64,000 bases of DNA from an uncultured Pseudovibrio sp. Lineage in GTDB: Bacteria; Pseudomonadota; Alphaproteobacteria; Rhizobiales; Stappiaceae. The stretch is taken from positions 1 to 64,000 of the forward strand of contig CANMBS010000028.1 of the NCBI GenBank assembly GCA_947496145.1, given 5' to 3'. Within the stretch, counting starts at the first letter, position 1. The number at the start of each line of letters is the position of its first letter. Shown here in pieces: positions 9,783-18,677 of the stretch. Position numbers and translations under genes: made by a program. Under the pieces are notes generated by a model, which was not told the DNA's origin, did no database searches, and saw only the letters and a program-made list of their open reading frames with translations.

Positions 9783-10718
9783 ATGGCTGCCCACGGCTCA
9801 AAAAAGGTAATTTTCGCTGCCCTTGCGGGCAACACTCTCATCGCAATCACAAAATTCGGAGCCGCTGCCTACACCGGCTCCGCAGCCATGCTGTCCGAAG
9901 GCATTCACTCCCTCGTAGACACTGGTAATCAGGGCTTACTTCTGCTCGGCATGAAGCGCGCAGAAAAACCCGCAGATGAAAAACACCCCTTTGGCTACGG
10001 CGCAGAAATATACTTCTGGGCCTTCGTCGTCGCCATTATGATTTTTGCCGTCGGCGCGGGCATCTCCCTCTATGAAGGCATTCAAAAAATTATCCACCCT
10101 CATCCTCTTGAATCTGCCGTGATTGCTTACGTCGTCCTTGGCCTTGCGATCTTGTTTGAAGGATGGGCCTGGCTGGTCGCCTATAAGGAATTTCAGAAGA
10201 CCAAAGGAAAGCGACCATTTCTTGCTGCTGTACGTGACAGCAAGGACCCAACCGTCTTTACCGTTCTCTTCGAGGACACCGCTGCAATGCTTGGCTTGCT
10301 TGTCGCACTGGCAGGCATATACGGGGCCCAGGCCCTGGGCATTGCCTGGCTGGATGGCGCAGCCTCCGTTGTAATCGGCCTCATATTAGCAGGCACTGCC
10401 TTTGTGCTGGCATTAGAAACCAAAGGGCTACTGATTGGAGAAAGCGCATCAGATGAGCTGGTAAACTCTGTACGTGAGATCCTTCAGGCTCCGGCTGCTG
10501 TAAAAAGCGTCAATGAAATACGCACACTACACATTGGCCCCAATGACGTACTTCTCGCAGCTTCACTCGATTTTGAAGACGCTCTGACTGCTGGAGCCGT
10601 TGAGGAAGTTATTTTCTCGCTGGAAGATACAATCAAGCGGGCACAGCCTCTCATTGGCAGGGTATTTTTGGAAGTACAGTCCGCACGCGATCATGAACGT
10701 CTTGAAAATAAAAGCTGA
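9783..10718 (+). CDS. Cation diffusion facilitator (CDF) family transporter
   Basis: Predicted inner-membrane divalent-metal/proton antiporter of 311 residues. TM2 carries EGIHSLVDTGNQG, containing the histidine and aspartate expected of the CDF metal site, followed by GYGAEIYFW in TM3. The C-terminal cytoplasmic part resembles the CDF dimerisation domain. The start is ATG 9783, chosen over the TTG at 9729 because AGGAGG sits seven bases before it. This subgroup resembles the uncharacterised SLC30A9-like bacterial CDF proteins. Metal specificity cannot be told. galE follows by 75 bases. Confidence 0.85.
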   Translation: MAAHGSKKVIFAALAGNTLIAITKFGAAAYTGSAAMLSEGIHSLVDTGNQGLLLLGMKRAEKPADEKHPFGYGAEIYFWAFVVAIMIFAVGAGISLYEGIQKIIHPHPLESAVIAYVVLGLAILFEGWAWLVAYKEFQKTKGKRPFLAAVRDSKDPTVFTVLFEDTAAMLGLLVALAGIYGAQALGIAWLDGAASVVIGLILAGTAFVLALETKGLLIGESASDELVNSVREILQAPAAVKSVNEIRTLHIGPNDVLLAASLDFEDALTAGAVEEVIFSLEDTIKRAQPLIGRVFLEVQSARDHERLENKS

Positions 10719-10793
10719 AACAGAAATTTTCATAGAGTTCTGCAGCAAAGCTCTCTATGAAATCAAAAAAATTCAAAGGCGCTGGAGCACACA

Positions 10794-11783
10794 ATGACCA
10801 TACTTGTCACAGGCGGTTGCGGATATATCGGAAGCCATATGTCATGGTGCCTCCATGACGCTGGTGAAGATTTTGTTGTCATTGACAATCTCTCCACGGG
10901 CTTCGATTGGGCCATCCCACAAAGCACCAAACTCTACGAAGGCGAAATCACAGATCTGGACTTGTTAGGTTCTATATTCCGCAATCATGACATTACTGCG
11001 GTTATTCATTTTGCAGGTTCAATCATTGTCCCAGAATCTGTCTCCAACCCATTGAAATACTATAATAATAATACCGCAGCCTCTCGAACACTCATCGAGG
11101 CCTGCGTAAAGCATGGTATCAAACACTTCATTTTCTCATCAACAGCAGCCGTTTACGGCGATCCTGAGATTATACCAGTTCCTGAAGATGTACCCCTAAC
11201 TCCTTTAAGTCCCTACGGAACTTCAAAACTCATGACTGAGTTAATGCTGCGCGACACAGCCGCCGCACACGAGTTCAAATACACAGCCCTGCGCTATTTT
11301 AACGTCGCAGGAGCTGATCCGGAAGGCCGGACAGGTCAGTCTACCAAAAACGCAACTCACCTGATCAAAGTTGCCTGCGAAGCAGTGCTGGGCAAGCGCA
11401 CGCATCTGGGTGTATTCGGCAATGATTTCGATACTCCGGATGGTACCGGCGTTCGCGACTACATCCATGTATCCGACCTCGCCAGTGCCCATTATCTGGC
11501 GCTCAGGCGACTACGTGATGGCGGCGACAGCATCGTCATGAATGCAGGTTATGGAGATGGCTACTCCGTCCTCCAAGTGATTGATGCCGTCAAAGCCGTT
11601 TCTGAAGTGGACTTTGAAGTCAGACAAGAACCACGCCGTGCAGGCGACTCCCCGAAGGTCGTAGCGGACAACTCAAAGATTATGAGTACGCTTGACTGGA
11701 AGCCACAGTTTGATGACCTGCCAACAATTGTGAAACACGCTCTCAACTGGGAAAAGAAACTTCAGTTCAAGAACAGTCTTTAA
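10794..11783 (+). CDS. galE: UDP-glucose 4-epimerase
   Basis: Short-chain dehydrogenase-type NAD-dependent epimerase that interconverts UDP-glucose and UDP-galactose, supplying sugar for lipopolysaccharide or exopolysaccharide. The N-terminal Rossmann motif GGCGYIGSH is followed by FSSTAAVYG and the catalytic YGTSK (Tyr/Lys), then RYFNVAGADPEG and RDYIHVSDLA, all characteristic of GalE. 329 residues, normal length. ATG with a GGAGC site. No other polysaccharide genes adjoin it, so it probably serves general envelope sugar metabolism. Confidence 0.93.
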   Translation: MTILVTGGCGYIGSHMSWCLHDAGEDFVVIDNLSTGFDWAIPQSTKLYEGEITDLDLLGSIFRNHDITAVIHFAGSIIVPESVSNPLKYYNNNTAASRTLIEACVKHGIKHFIFSSTAAVYGDPEIIPVPEDVPLTPLSPYGTSKLMTELMLRDTAAAHEFKYTALRYFNVAGADPEGRTGQSTKNATHLIKVACEAVLGKRTHLGVFGNDFDTPDGTGVRDYIHVSDLASAHYLALRRLRDGGDSIVMNAGYGDGYSVLQVIDAVKAVSEVDFEVRQEPRRAGDSPKVVADNSKIMSTLDWKPQFDDLPTIVKHALNWEKKLQFKNSL

Positions 11784-11793
11784 AAAACACAGA

Positions 11794-11817
11794 TACCGGC
11801 TGGCTTCTCAGCCGGTA
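11794..11817. terminator. Hairpin between convergent galE and DUF192 gene
   Basis: TACCGGCTG pairs with CAGCCGGTA over a six-base loop, 10 bases after the galE stop and 9 bases beyond the stop of the opposing gene. On the minus strand a run of six T follows a few bases later, so it probably acts in both directions. Confidence 0.7.
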
Positions 11818-11825
11818 CATCCTCT

Positions 11826-12266
11826 TCATTTCGGGACGCGAATAACCCGGTCCCCCGGTTTAATTCCAAGTTCTGCAGCCCGACCAGCTAAAACTTCAAG
11901 CACATATTTTGCAGGCACACCGGAAGGAATTATATCTTCTGAAAATGGCACCGTATGTGCGGCAATCACTTTGACCTTGTAGTCAGCACCTATAAAGATG
12001 ATGTCCAGCGATGTTGGCGTATCCTTCATCCAAAAGTACTGCAAACCAGATTGCGGGAAGATAAAAAGCATCCCCTGATCAGGCTTCAGATCGGTGCGCC
12101 CCATAAGCCCCTGAGCCCGGTCTTGTTCTCGCTCAGCGACCTCCACCTCAAACTCATGGATACCAGGTGCGCTGTGTACTCTAAGCCCCTCAGTTCTCAT
12201 TGCAGCAGAACTAACAGATACCATTCCCAAAGAAGCAAGAAGAAGCGCCAGCCAAAGAATTTTCAT
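11826..12266 (-). CDS. DUF192 family exported protein
   Basis: 146-residue protein with an N-terminal signal peptide (MKILWLALLLASLGMVSVSSA), so exported. The DUF192 core follows: AQGLMGRTDLKPDQGMLFIF, then FWMKDTPTSLDIIF, and a C-terminal YVLEVLAG - GIKPGDRV segment. Family function is unknown. The reading frame extends upstream to 12365, but that part overlaps the cold-shock terminator. ATG 12266 places the signal peptide at the N terminus, although its ribosome site is weak. Confidence 0.8.
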   Translation of the reverse strand: MKILWLALLLASLGMVSVSSAAMRTEGLRVHSAPGIHEFEVEVAEREQDRAQGLMGRTDLKPDQGMLFIFPQSGLQYFWMKDTPTSLDIIFIGADYKVKVIAAHTVPFSEDIIPSGVPAKYVLEVLAGRAAELGIKPGDRVIRVPK

Positions 12267-12350
12267 TAAAGTGCCTGTACCTTTTCTCGAAAGCCATTCA
12301 ATCTGAGCCATAGTCTTGCCGCGCAGAACTGCAAAATGCAACACCATAAG

Positions 12351-12377
12351 AAAAACCCTTGGCAAATAACCAAGGGT
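12351..12377 (-). terminator. Terminator of the cold-shock domain gene
   Basis: Minus-strand ACCCTTGG and CCAAGGGT form an 8-bp stem with a seven-base loop, followed by TTTTT. It lies about 50 bases past the stop codon of the cold-shock gene. Confidence 0.85.
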
Positions 12378-12428
12378 CTGAAATCAGCAAGTTTCATTGT
12401 TATGATCAGAAAATAGCCTGCTTACAGA

Positions 12429-13010
12429 TCAATGAGACGCAGGAATGTGTGTGCCATTACCAAGTGGACGAACCTCTGCAGCCATCTTCCCCTTGGGACC
12501 ATCACCAAAACGCACCTGAACCTTCTGGCCCGGACGCAGCTCGGTGATCCCAAACCGGCGTAAAGTCTCCATATGGATAAAGATGTCTTCTGTTCCCTCT
12601 CCGCGTGTCAGGAAGCCAAACCCTTTCACACGGTTGAACCACTTCACTTCAGCTTCAATGAAACCACCTTCCGGCGTCACCTGCACATGAGTGCGGGAAG
12701 GAGGCAACTGAGAAGGGTGCACCGCAAAGCTTTCATCCATTGAAAGAATGCGCATCGCCTGCAACCCCCGTGGCCGGTTCAGCACCTCACAGACAACACG
12801 CGCACCTTCATAGGCGGTCTGATACCCATCCCTGCGCAAGCATGTAACATGCAAAAGTACATCAGGCAGGTCGTCTTCAGGCTCTACGAATCCATATCCT
12901 TTGCCAATATCAAACCATTTGATTGTTCCTGCCACTTGCAGAACATCTAAGGCTGTATCGTCAATCAAGTCCTCGACAGAGCCTACCTGAGGTGCCGTTT
13001 TAACCACCAT
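12429..13010 (-). CDS. Protein with two cold-shock domains
   Basis: 193-residue predicted RNA/single-stranded DNA-binding protein. The first cold-shock domain (about residues 28-95) shows the RNP1-like GKGYGFVEP and RNP2-like VLLHV. The second (about residues 120-185) has VKGFGFLTR and DIFIHM. Tandem cold-shock domains of this length are common in alphaproteobacteria. A long upstream region containing a perfect palindrome (13157-13182) may regulate it. The role in cold or stationary-phase adaptation is inferred from the family. Confidence 0.9.
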   Translation of the reverse strand: MVVKTAPQVGSVEDLIDDTALDVLQVAGTIKWFDIGKGYGFVEPEDDLPDVLLHVTCLRRDGYQTAYEGARVVCEVLNRPRGLQAMRILSMDESFAVHPSQLPPSRTHVQVTPEGGFIEAEVKWFNRVKGFGFLTRGEGTEDIFIHMETLRRFGITELRPGQKVQVRFGDGPKGKMAAEVRPLGNGTHIPASH

Positions 13011-13476
13011 TATGAATGCCCCGAAATTTGCCGCATCTGAAATGTAATGCTCAATCGAAACCGAACACCACTTGATTCCACAAAAAGAATATCATTACGC
13101 CCCGCGCCAAGAAGGTAAAAAATTAACAAACGCCTAAATGATCCCCCATTGATTTGAATAGTGTTGTCCTATCAACACTATTTACCTGTAGTTTGAAGGG
13201 GGTATAGCTAACACTACTGAAAAAATTATCCGGCGAAATTCTCAGATACTTCCTATGACTGGTCGCTGCGTTAGTTACATACCAATGCTATGCATGCCTT
13301 GTCTGAACGCTCGCTGAAGCCATGAAGATGTATATCAGTTGAGTAAAATCAGGCAGACTTTCTTCCTGAGTTTTTTCAGGTTAGCGTTACCCTCATCTTA
13401 TCTCTGCTTTACGACTTTATCTCTTCCAATGATCAGCTCATAAAGCAGAGCCACCTAGTTTAAGGAGCAATTCTCC
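13011..13476. other. Divergent intergenic region with a palindrome
   Basis: 466 bases between the cold-shock gene and gloA. It contains a perfect 10-bp inverted repeat nested in a CCCCC/GGGGG pair (separate entry). No reading frame with a credible ribosome site was found. The gloA ribosome site AAGGAG lies at its right end. Confidence 0.5.
13157..13182. promoter_or_regulatory. Perfect 10-bp palindrome, candidate operator or RNA hairpin
   Basis: AATAGTGTTG and CAACACTATT are exact reverse complements separated by TCCTAT. The pair is flanked by CCCCC at 13143-13147 and GGGGG at 13198-13202, which would extend a nested structure. It sits about 150 bases upstream of the cold-shock start and about 300 bases upstream of gloA. 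No function is known to me. Confidence 0.5.
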
Positions 13477-13917
13477 ATGCGATACTTGCACACCATGGTC
13501 CGGGTAAAAGATCTGGACGCATCCATGAACTTTTATTGCAACATCTTCGGACTGAAAGAAGTGCGTCGCCACGAAAGCGAGAAAGGTCGCTTTACTCTGG
13601 TCTATCTCGCCGCCCGCGAAGATGAGCAGGCTTTTGAGAAAACAGCAGCACCTGCACTGGAACTCACATACAACTGGGACCCGGAGGAATACACAGGCGG
13701 TCGCAACTTCGGACATCTCGCATATGAAGTCGACAACATTTATGAGACCTGCAAAAAACTTCAGGCGGCGGGCATCACCATCAACCGCCCTCCTCGCGAC
13801 GGGCGCATGGCCTTCATCCTTTCCCCCGATGGAATTTCCATTGAGCTGCTACAAAAAGATGGCAGCTTAAAACCAGCAGAGCCATGGCTTTCCATGGAAA
13901 ATACTGGTAGCTGGTAA
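13477..13917 (+). CDS. gloA: Lactoylglutathione lyase (glyoxalase I)
   Basis: 146-residue cytosolic metalloenzyme that isomerises the methylglyoxal-glutathione hemithioacetal to S-lactoylglutathione, detoxifying methylglyoxal. Metal ligands expected from the family are visible: H5, E62 (LELTYNW), H80 (FGHLAYEV) and E123 (ISIELLQ). Length and order match E. coli GloA. An AAGGAGCAAT ribosome site precedes the ATG. A hairpin follows the stop, so it is probably monocistronic. Confidence 0.94.
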   Translation: MRYLHTMVRVKDLDASMNFYCNIFGLKEVRRHESEKGRFTLVYLAAREDEQAFEKTAAPALELTYNWDPEEYTGGRNFGHLAYEVDNIYETCKKLQAAGITINRPPRDGRMAFILSPDGISIELLQKDGSLKPAEPWLSMENTGSW

Positions 13918-13931
13918 TCCGCTCAGAATTT

Positions 13932-13959
13932 CAGCGCCTTAATCAGGACTAAGGCGCTG
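13932..13959 (+). terminator. Inverted repeat after gloA
   Basis: CAGCGCCTTA and TAAGGCGCTG form a perfect 10-bp stem with an eight-base loop, 15 bases past the gloA stop. No T tract follows, so it may terminate weakly or protect the 3' end. Confidence 0.6.
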
Positions 13960-14104
13960 ACAAACAACAGAACCACCAGATAATATGTAAGATTCATATT
14001 TGTGGATTACTCAAACCCTAAAATTTTAGATACTAGACAACCTCTGAGCAAATACCTATAAGCCTCTTCACACAGAGCGCTACAAAGCGCAAGATCTGTC
14101 GCGT

Positions 14105-14179
14105 GCGCCCATCGTCTAGCGGTTAGGACGCCGCCCTTTCACGGCGGAAACAGGGGTTCGATTCCCCTTGGGCGTACCA
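14105..14179 (+). tRNA. tRNA-Glu (anticodon TTC)
   Basis: 75-nt cloverleaf. The acceptor stem GCGCCCA pairs with TGGGCGT (G-U at the first pair), discriminator A, CCA encoded. The anticodon arm CCGCC-CTTTCAC-GGCGG gives anticodon TTC. The T arm contains GGTTCGATTCC. It stands alone on the plus strand between gloA and the end of the NRPS-PKS operon. Confidence 0.96.
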
Positions 14180-14535
14180 ATTCTCTCCAAATATTGTATT
14201 CAGACCCGAGCATATCACTGCCACGCGCAGTGCAGTCCTGCAGATGGCTTGTGTTCTTTTTGCAAGCGGTCTAATTCTTCACCCGCGTCCTCATAGGGCC
14301 TTGCCAGTAAATCCTGACCTCGAAGCTCCTTGATCCCGCAGTTTAAGGCGGCACGCCCTATGCTCGGCTCTCGGCAATTTCAAAAGTGGGTCGATCACTC
14401 ACTTCTCCTACCCACATCACTTCCCGTTTAAAATCTTCCGTATAATATTTCGCCCCATGAAGTCCTCCTGATCTTAGAGTATCAGAAGGCTCTCCACTTT
14501 TCCTGAGCCAGTCCACAACCGGCGGGGTCAATAAA
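14180..14535. other. Intergenic region after tRNA-Glu, no firm gene
   Basis: 356 bases between tRNA-Glu and the thiolase stop. On the minus strand an 80-codon frame (14600 down to 14358) begins inside the 3' end of the thiolase gene and runs out here. An adjoining frame continues about 37 more codons to near 14210. Neither matches a family I know and no ribosome site precedes them. No terminator with a T tract was found for the operon. Confidence 0.4.
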
Positions 14536-15699
14536 TTATATGCGTTCGATAATGATTGAGAGCGCCTCACCACTTCCGATACAAAGAGAGGCCATTCCAT
14601 AACGCTCTTCGCGTTCTTTCATCGCAGTCATCATTGTAACGAAAATGCGTGTGCCAGAACAACCGATTGGATGCCCCAGAGACAGACCAGAACCATAGAT
14701 GTTCAGTTTCTCATGAGGGATATTCATATCAATCATAGCCGCCATTGGTACGGCAGAAAAAGCTTCATTGATTTCAAAAATCCCAATGTCCTTAACGCTT
14801 AACCCGGCCTTATCTAGGTTTTTACGCATTGCGTAAATGGGGGCTGTCGTAAACCATGTCGGGTGATGTGAATGGGTTGCATGAGCCACAATACGGAACT
14901 CAGCCTGGTCCTTGTATTCCTCACCTGCCAGAACAACCGCCGCTGCACCATCATTAATGGTCGAAGCCGTTGCCGCCGTGATGGTACCATCTTTTTCAAA
15001 TGCCGGTTTAAGATGTGGGACCTTATCAAAATTTGCCTTGTAAGGCCCTTCATCCTTTTCAACAACCGTATCGCCTTTGCGACCCGGTACGGTCACCGGA
15101 ACAATCTCTTTAGCAAAGATGCCGTCTTCCGTTGCCTTCTGCGCACGTTTGAACGACTCAATGGCATAAGCTTCCTGCGCCGGGCGTGTCAGTTGGTACT
15201 TGGTCGCGCATTCTTCAGCACAGTTGCCCATAGGCCGGTTGCTGTAAACATCCCAAAGCCCATCCCACTGCATAGCATCTTGAACTGTTGCTGCACCAAA
15301 TTTGGCAATACCACTGCGTGAATTCGCCAACAGATGCGGTGCAAGCGACATATTTTCCATCCCCCCGGCGACAACCACCGAGTTATCGCCTGACTTAATG
15401 GATTGTACGCCATTAATAATGCTCTTGAGGCCAGATCCGCAGACTTTATTGACTGAAGAGCAAGGAAGTGATTCCGGTAATCCTCCAAAGAAAGCCGCCT
15501 GACGTGCTGGAGCCTGCCCAACACCCGCAGAGATCACATGCCCCATGAAAACTTCATCAACCGTTTCATCATCAAGGTCGGTTTTGTCAAGGGCACCTCG
15601 AATTGCAACAGCACCCAGCTTGGGCGCAGGAACACTCGACAGCGCTCCCAGTAAATTGCCGCAGGGTGTGCGTGCTCCAGACAAGACATAGGTTTCCAT
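14536..15699 (-). CDS. Acetyl-CoA acetyltransferase-type thiolase
   Basis: 387-residue thiolase, a family that condenses two acetyl-CoA or cleaves 3-ketoacyl-CoA. The acylated cysteine is C87 in NKVCGSGLKS, the catalytic histidine H343 in LGHPIGCSG, and the second cysteine C373 in LCIGSGEA. The last motif deviates from the usual CIGGG. The NEAF motif is at residues 311-314. AAGGAG precedes the ATG. It is the last gene of the run that starts with the NRPS-PKS, 58 bases after its neighbour. It could feed acyl-CoA units to the pathway or be a housekeeping thiolase that happens to lie downstream. Confidence 0.88.
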   Translation of the reverse strand: METYVLSGARTPCGNLLGALSSVPAPKLGAVAIRGALDKTDLDDETVDEVFMGHVISAGVGQAPARQAAFFGGLPESLPCSSVNKVCGSGLKSIINGVQSIKSGDNSVVVAGGMENMSLAPHLLANSRSGIAKFGAATVQDAMQWDGLWDVYSNRPMGNCAEECATKYQLTRPAQEAYAIESFKRAQKATEDGIFAKEIVPVTVPGRKGDTVVEKDEGPYKANFDKVPHLKPAFEKDGTITAATASTINDGAAAVVLAGEEYKDQAEFRIVAHATHSHHPTWFTTAPIYAMRKNLDKAGLSVKDIGIFEINEAFSAVPMAAMIDMNIPHEKLNIYGSGLSLGHPIGCSGTRIFVTMMTAMKEREERYGMASLCIGSGEALSIIIERI

Positions 15700-15757
15700 T
15701 TACTCTCCTTCCGGGCACTTCACCCGAATTCTAATATAAAGTATTGCAGTTATTCGA

Positions 15758-16660
15758 TCAGGCGAGGTGCTCTACAATTTTCTGGACCACGTCTTCAGAG
15801 CGTAAAATTTTCACGTGACCAAGCCCTTTTGTCGTCACAAGTCGGGCATTGGGCAGAGCTTCTGTCAAACACTCCGCTTCAACCAGCAAAACTTCTTCGT
15901 CTTGCTCGTCATGGATTACAAGGCAAGGCTGCTCGATTGAGGAAACATTCTTGTAGGCGGTGAAGCGCTCCCAAATGCCGTCATCCCCCTGAAAATGCTT
16001 CTCTACAGAACTCCTCAATGACTGGTGAAGAGGATCTGATAAATCCAGAATGCGCGCAAACTTGTAAATCACTTCAGGAAAAGCAGCTGGTGCAGCAATA
16101 ACCACAGCCCGTTCAACCGGAAGATCTTTCTTAAGAGCATTAACCAGTGCAAGGCCACTTAACGAATGGCCGACAGCCGCATAAAAGGGCCCATAAGCCT
16201 CTTCCAGCGCAAAATACATGTCGCGAAATTCGATGATGTCCGATTCCGAGCCTGTTGCCTGACCATGGCCCGGGCCATCATAAGCAACAACCCTGTAACC
16301 AGCCTCAAGCAACCCTTGAATAATCATTCGCAGATGAGTTGCACGGGACTCCCAGCCATGGCCTAGGACAACAGTCTTATCTCCCTCCCCCCAGACATAA
16401 GAAACAAACTCTGCACCACTTGGAAGTGAGAGAACCTTCTGCTCTTTTACTTGCTTGGTTAAAGCCTCATCCCGTGAAGAGGGCTTGGTTCGGATTGGAG
16501 AGAAAAACAGGTCCCGCACCTTTTGTTGTGCTTGTTTCTGACTAATGAAATTCAGAAACCTGACGTAAAGCCGAACCAGTTTTAACGCTGCATTCAATCG
16601 ATAACTTGGTGTCGAAAATCCCGCATAAGCAGTTTTGATCCGAGCATCAAACTGTTCCAT
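15758..16660 (-). CDS. Alpha/beta hydrolase (first of two in the NRPS-PKS operon)
   Basis: 300-residue alpha/beta-hydrolase fold enzyme. The nucleophile elbow is GHSLSG with S166. The oxyanion region is VVLGHGWES near residue 100. An acidic residue in HDEQDEEVL and the histidine in GLGHVKIL complete a triad. There is no signal peptide, so probably cytosolic. It has an AGGGGA ribosome site and follows the Rieske oxygenase gene by 34 bases. In a biosynthetic setting it may hydrolyse an ester, amide or stalled thioester; the substrate is unknown. Only distantly similar to the 17.9-18.7 kb hydrolase. Confidence 0.85.
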   Translation of the reverse strand: MEQFDARIKTAYAGFSTPSYRLNAALKLVRLYVRFLNFISQKQAQQKVRDLFFSPIRTKPSSRDEALTKQVKEQKVLSLPSGAEFVSYVWGEGDKTVVLGHGWESRATHLRMIIQGLLEAGYRVVAYDGPGHGQATGSESDIIEFRDMYFALEEAYGPFYAAVGHSLSGLALVNALKKDLPVERAVVIAAPAAFPEVIYKFARILDLSDPLHQSLRSSVEKHFQGDDGIWERFTAYKNVSSIEQPCLVIHDEQDEEVLLVEAECLTEALPNARLVTTKGLGHVKILRSEDVVQKIVEHLA

Positions 16661-16694
16661 TCCAAGTCCCCTAATTTTATAAGTATCTCATAAA

Positions 16695-17837
16695 TTATTG
16701 TGTAACTTCATCTACACTCTGCTGGAAAACAGCAAGTAGCCCTTCTTCGAGACCAATAGTATGATTACTGGGACCGTATCTTAGGGTTGTTTGACACTTT
16801 TCTGCAACCCCAAAGTCTTCATGACCAAAGACAGCATCAATATTTGCAAAACGCTGGGTTAGCATCTGCTGTCCTTCTTCATCCTGATATCTTCCTTTCA
16901 GGTGATACATACCATGGCACCAGATTGTTTTATCCGGAGCAAGTGGATAGAAGCGATTGATTGAAACCAAATCCGTATGGTTGATCAAATAAGTATTTGG
17001 AAAAATTGTATAAAGTACCGCTGCATATTTCAAAATATGCCAGTTGTCGGAAGGCTCCTCCTCAGCTTTTGGAAGGTCTGTGAGCCCGGCAGCGATACGA
17101 ATGTGGGGGGGATGGAGTTGGTGTGCAATGACACCCTGCTGAAAATACGGAGCAATTGAGTTTTTATGTAAAACCGGAACATGATACCGGTCCAGATAGG
17201 TCTTTAGTAGAAGTTTCCAGTTAGCATTCAGTGTTTTGATTTTTTCATCATGCCGTACAAGCTCTCCGAAGTTAAAATGTTGCAGATCCTCGTCAAGCTC
17301 TTCTCCCAAAAAGCCAGGAAGATCAATTTCCGCATCTTGCTTTGGATGTATCCAGACCAGCCCGTTGTGTTCCTTTACAGGAAGCTCCGCGAGATTATAC
17401 TTATCACGGTCAATATCCGGGAAGGTGTAAGGCTTCGTGATACCCCGCAGTTTGCCTGTCAGTTCATAGGTCCAGCCATGATAGGGGCAGGTCATCATCC
17501 CCAGGCACTCCTGAGAGCCATCAACCAGCGGCGTTCCGCGATGCCGGCAGATATTCAGGAACCCCCGAAGGACGCCATCTTTCCCACGAACGATAACATA
17601 CGGAAAGTCTTTCCATTCACTTAGAATGTACGACCCGGGCTCCTGAACTTTTTGCGAAACCCCAGCAACTAAAGGGTAATCAGAAAACGCGGTCTCCATT
17701 TCTTTCTTAAAGATATCGTCATCATAATATTTGCTGACAGGAATTTCTTTGATCGCGTCAATCGTTTCCATGTCCCGATCAATCTTTCGCTGTTTCAAAA
17801 GGGCTTCCAGCGTCTCAATTTGCTTAGTGCGTTCCAT
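16695..17837 (-). CDS. Rieske [2Fe-2S] non-haem iron oxygenase, alpha subunit
   Basis: 380-residue ring-hydroxylating-type oxygenase. The Rieske centre is complete: C97-x-H99 and C117-x2-H120 (CRHRG, CPYHGW). The catalytic iron site shows D216-x2-H219-x4-H224 (LDRYHVPVLH) and a third acidic ligand in GHEDFGVAE near residue 341. Such enzymes insert oxygen, demethylate N- or O-methyl groups or desaturate, using electrons from a separate reductase; no reductase gene is adjacent. The setting points to tailoring of the NRPS-PKS product, and an N-methyl group would be a plausible target (inference). Confidence 0.92.
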   Translation of the reverse strand: MERTKQIETLEALLKQRKIDRDMETIDAIKEIPVSKYYDDDIFKKEMETAFSDYPLVAGVSQKVQEPGSYILSEWKDFPYVIVRGKDGVLRGFLNICRHRGTPLVDGSQECLGMMTCPYHGWTYELTGKLRGITKPYTFPDIDRDKYNLAELPVKEHNGLVWIHPKQDAEIDLPGFLGEELDEDLQHFNFGELVRHDEKIKTLNANWKLLLKTYLDRYHVPVLHKNSIAPYFQQGVIAHQLHPPHIRIAAGLTDLPKAEEEPSDNWHILKYAAVLYTIFPNTYLINHTDLVSINRFYPLAPDKTIWCHGMYHLKGRYQDEEGQQMLTQRFANIDAVFGHEDFGVAEKCQTTLRYGPSNHTIGLEEGLLAVFQQSVDEVTQ

Positions 17838-17858
17838 TGTTTTCTCCCCCCAATGGCT

Positions 17859-18659
17859 TTAGGCTCTGCTGAGTTCTACTGGTAATGTTGCGTCCAGTGT
17901 CTTGCCCACAAGCTCCGTAACCACATCAAGTTTGCATAGTTCAAAGTGCTCTTCCCCTTCCAGAATCATGACTTCAGCCTCAGGCCAGCCCTCACCAATT
18001 TCGTGGGCATGAGTTGAAGGCACCATAGTGTCATCCTGACTGTGAATGATAAGCCCCGGCACTTTTAAAGACCGGGCAATCACAGGAAGTGAAAAATCCT
18101 CCCAATACGTTTCCCCAAAACGACGCTCCAGTTGCTGGTAAAGTCTTTCAGCAAGTTCATCCCCCACAGAGTTCATATCGATGAATTTTTCTGTCAGAAA
18201 TCGCGTCGATGTCGGGCCTGAAATCGAGACCACGGTTTTGGCTGACAATGCGCCTCCCCAGGCAGACAAAGCCCACAGCACACCAAATGAATGAGCGACC
18301 AGCCCGTGTAGTGGCCCCAGCTCCTCTCCCAACGCCTGAGCAAAGCTCTGTAACTGAGGCATAGTCACCATCATTCCGGCAGCCTCACCATGAGCAGGAG
18401 CGTCAAACAGAATGACTTCATACCGGTCCATAAGTGAACTGGCTAACTCAACCATACTGTCCAGATTGGCATGCAACCCATGGACCAGAAGAATTTTTGG
18501 TCCTGAACCACAACGGTAATATGTGTATTTCGCCCCCTTCACCGTTACCGTTGCAGCTTTACAGCTATTCAGAAACACTTGTGCTTCTGGGTCCCGTGGC
18601 ATTTTTATGATCGCAAAATACCTCTGGATCATACTTGCCAGTTCACGTTCAACACTCAC
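17859..18659 (-). CDS. Alpha/beta hydrolase (second in the NRPS-PKS operon)
   Basis: Alpha/beta hydrolase of about 266 residues. The oxyanion segment LLVHGLHAN, DAPAHGEAAG and nucleophile elbow AHSFG are present. Acid and base residues are in HSQDDTMVP and GEEHFEL. The frame can begin at TTG 18677, directly after the stop of the preceding gene, or at GTG 18659 with GGGAGA nine bases upstream, which I prefer. The near-zero spacing indicates translational coupling with the upstream oxygenase-like gene. Its exact reaction is unknown; an editing thioesterase or a product hydrolase are possibilities. Confidence 0.82.
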   Translation of the reverse strand: MSVERELASMIQRYFAIIKMPRDPEAQVFLNSCKAATVTVKGAKYTYYRCGSGPKILLVHGLHANLDSMVELASSLMDRYEVILFDAPAHGEAAGMMVTMPQLQSFAQALGEELGPLHGLVAHSFGVLWALSAWGGALSAKTVVSISGPTSTRFLTEKFIDMNSVGDELAERLYQQLERRFGETYWEDFSLPVIARSLKVPGLIIHSQDDTMVPSTHAHEIGEGWPEAEVMILEGEEHFELCKLDVVTELVGKTLDATLPVELSRA

Positions 18660-18677
18660 TGACTGCCATCTCCCCAA

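Noticed and set aside
14358-14600. 80-codon minus-strand frame overlapping the thiolase 3' end
   Set aside because: It begins inside the thiolase gene in another frame and has no ribosome site. Its tail reads like ordinary coding-strand noise, so it is mentioned only in the intergenic entry.
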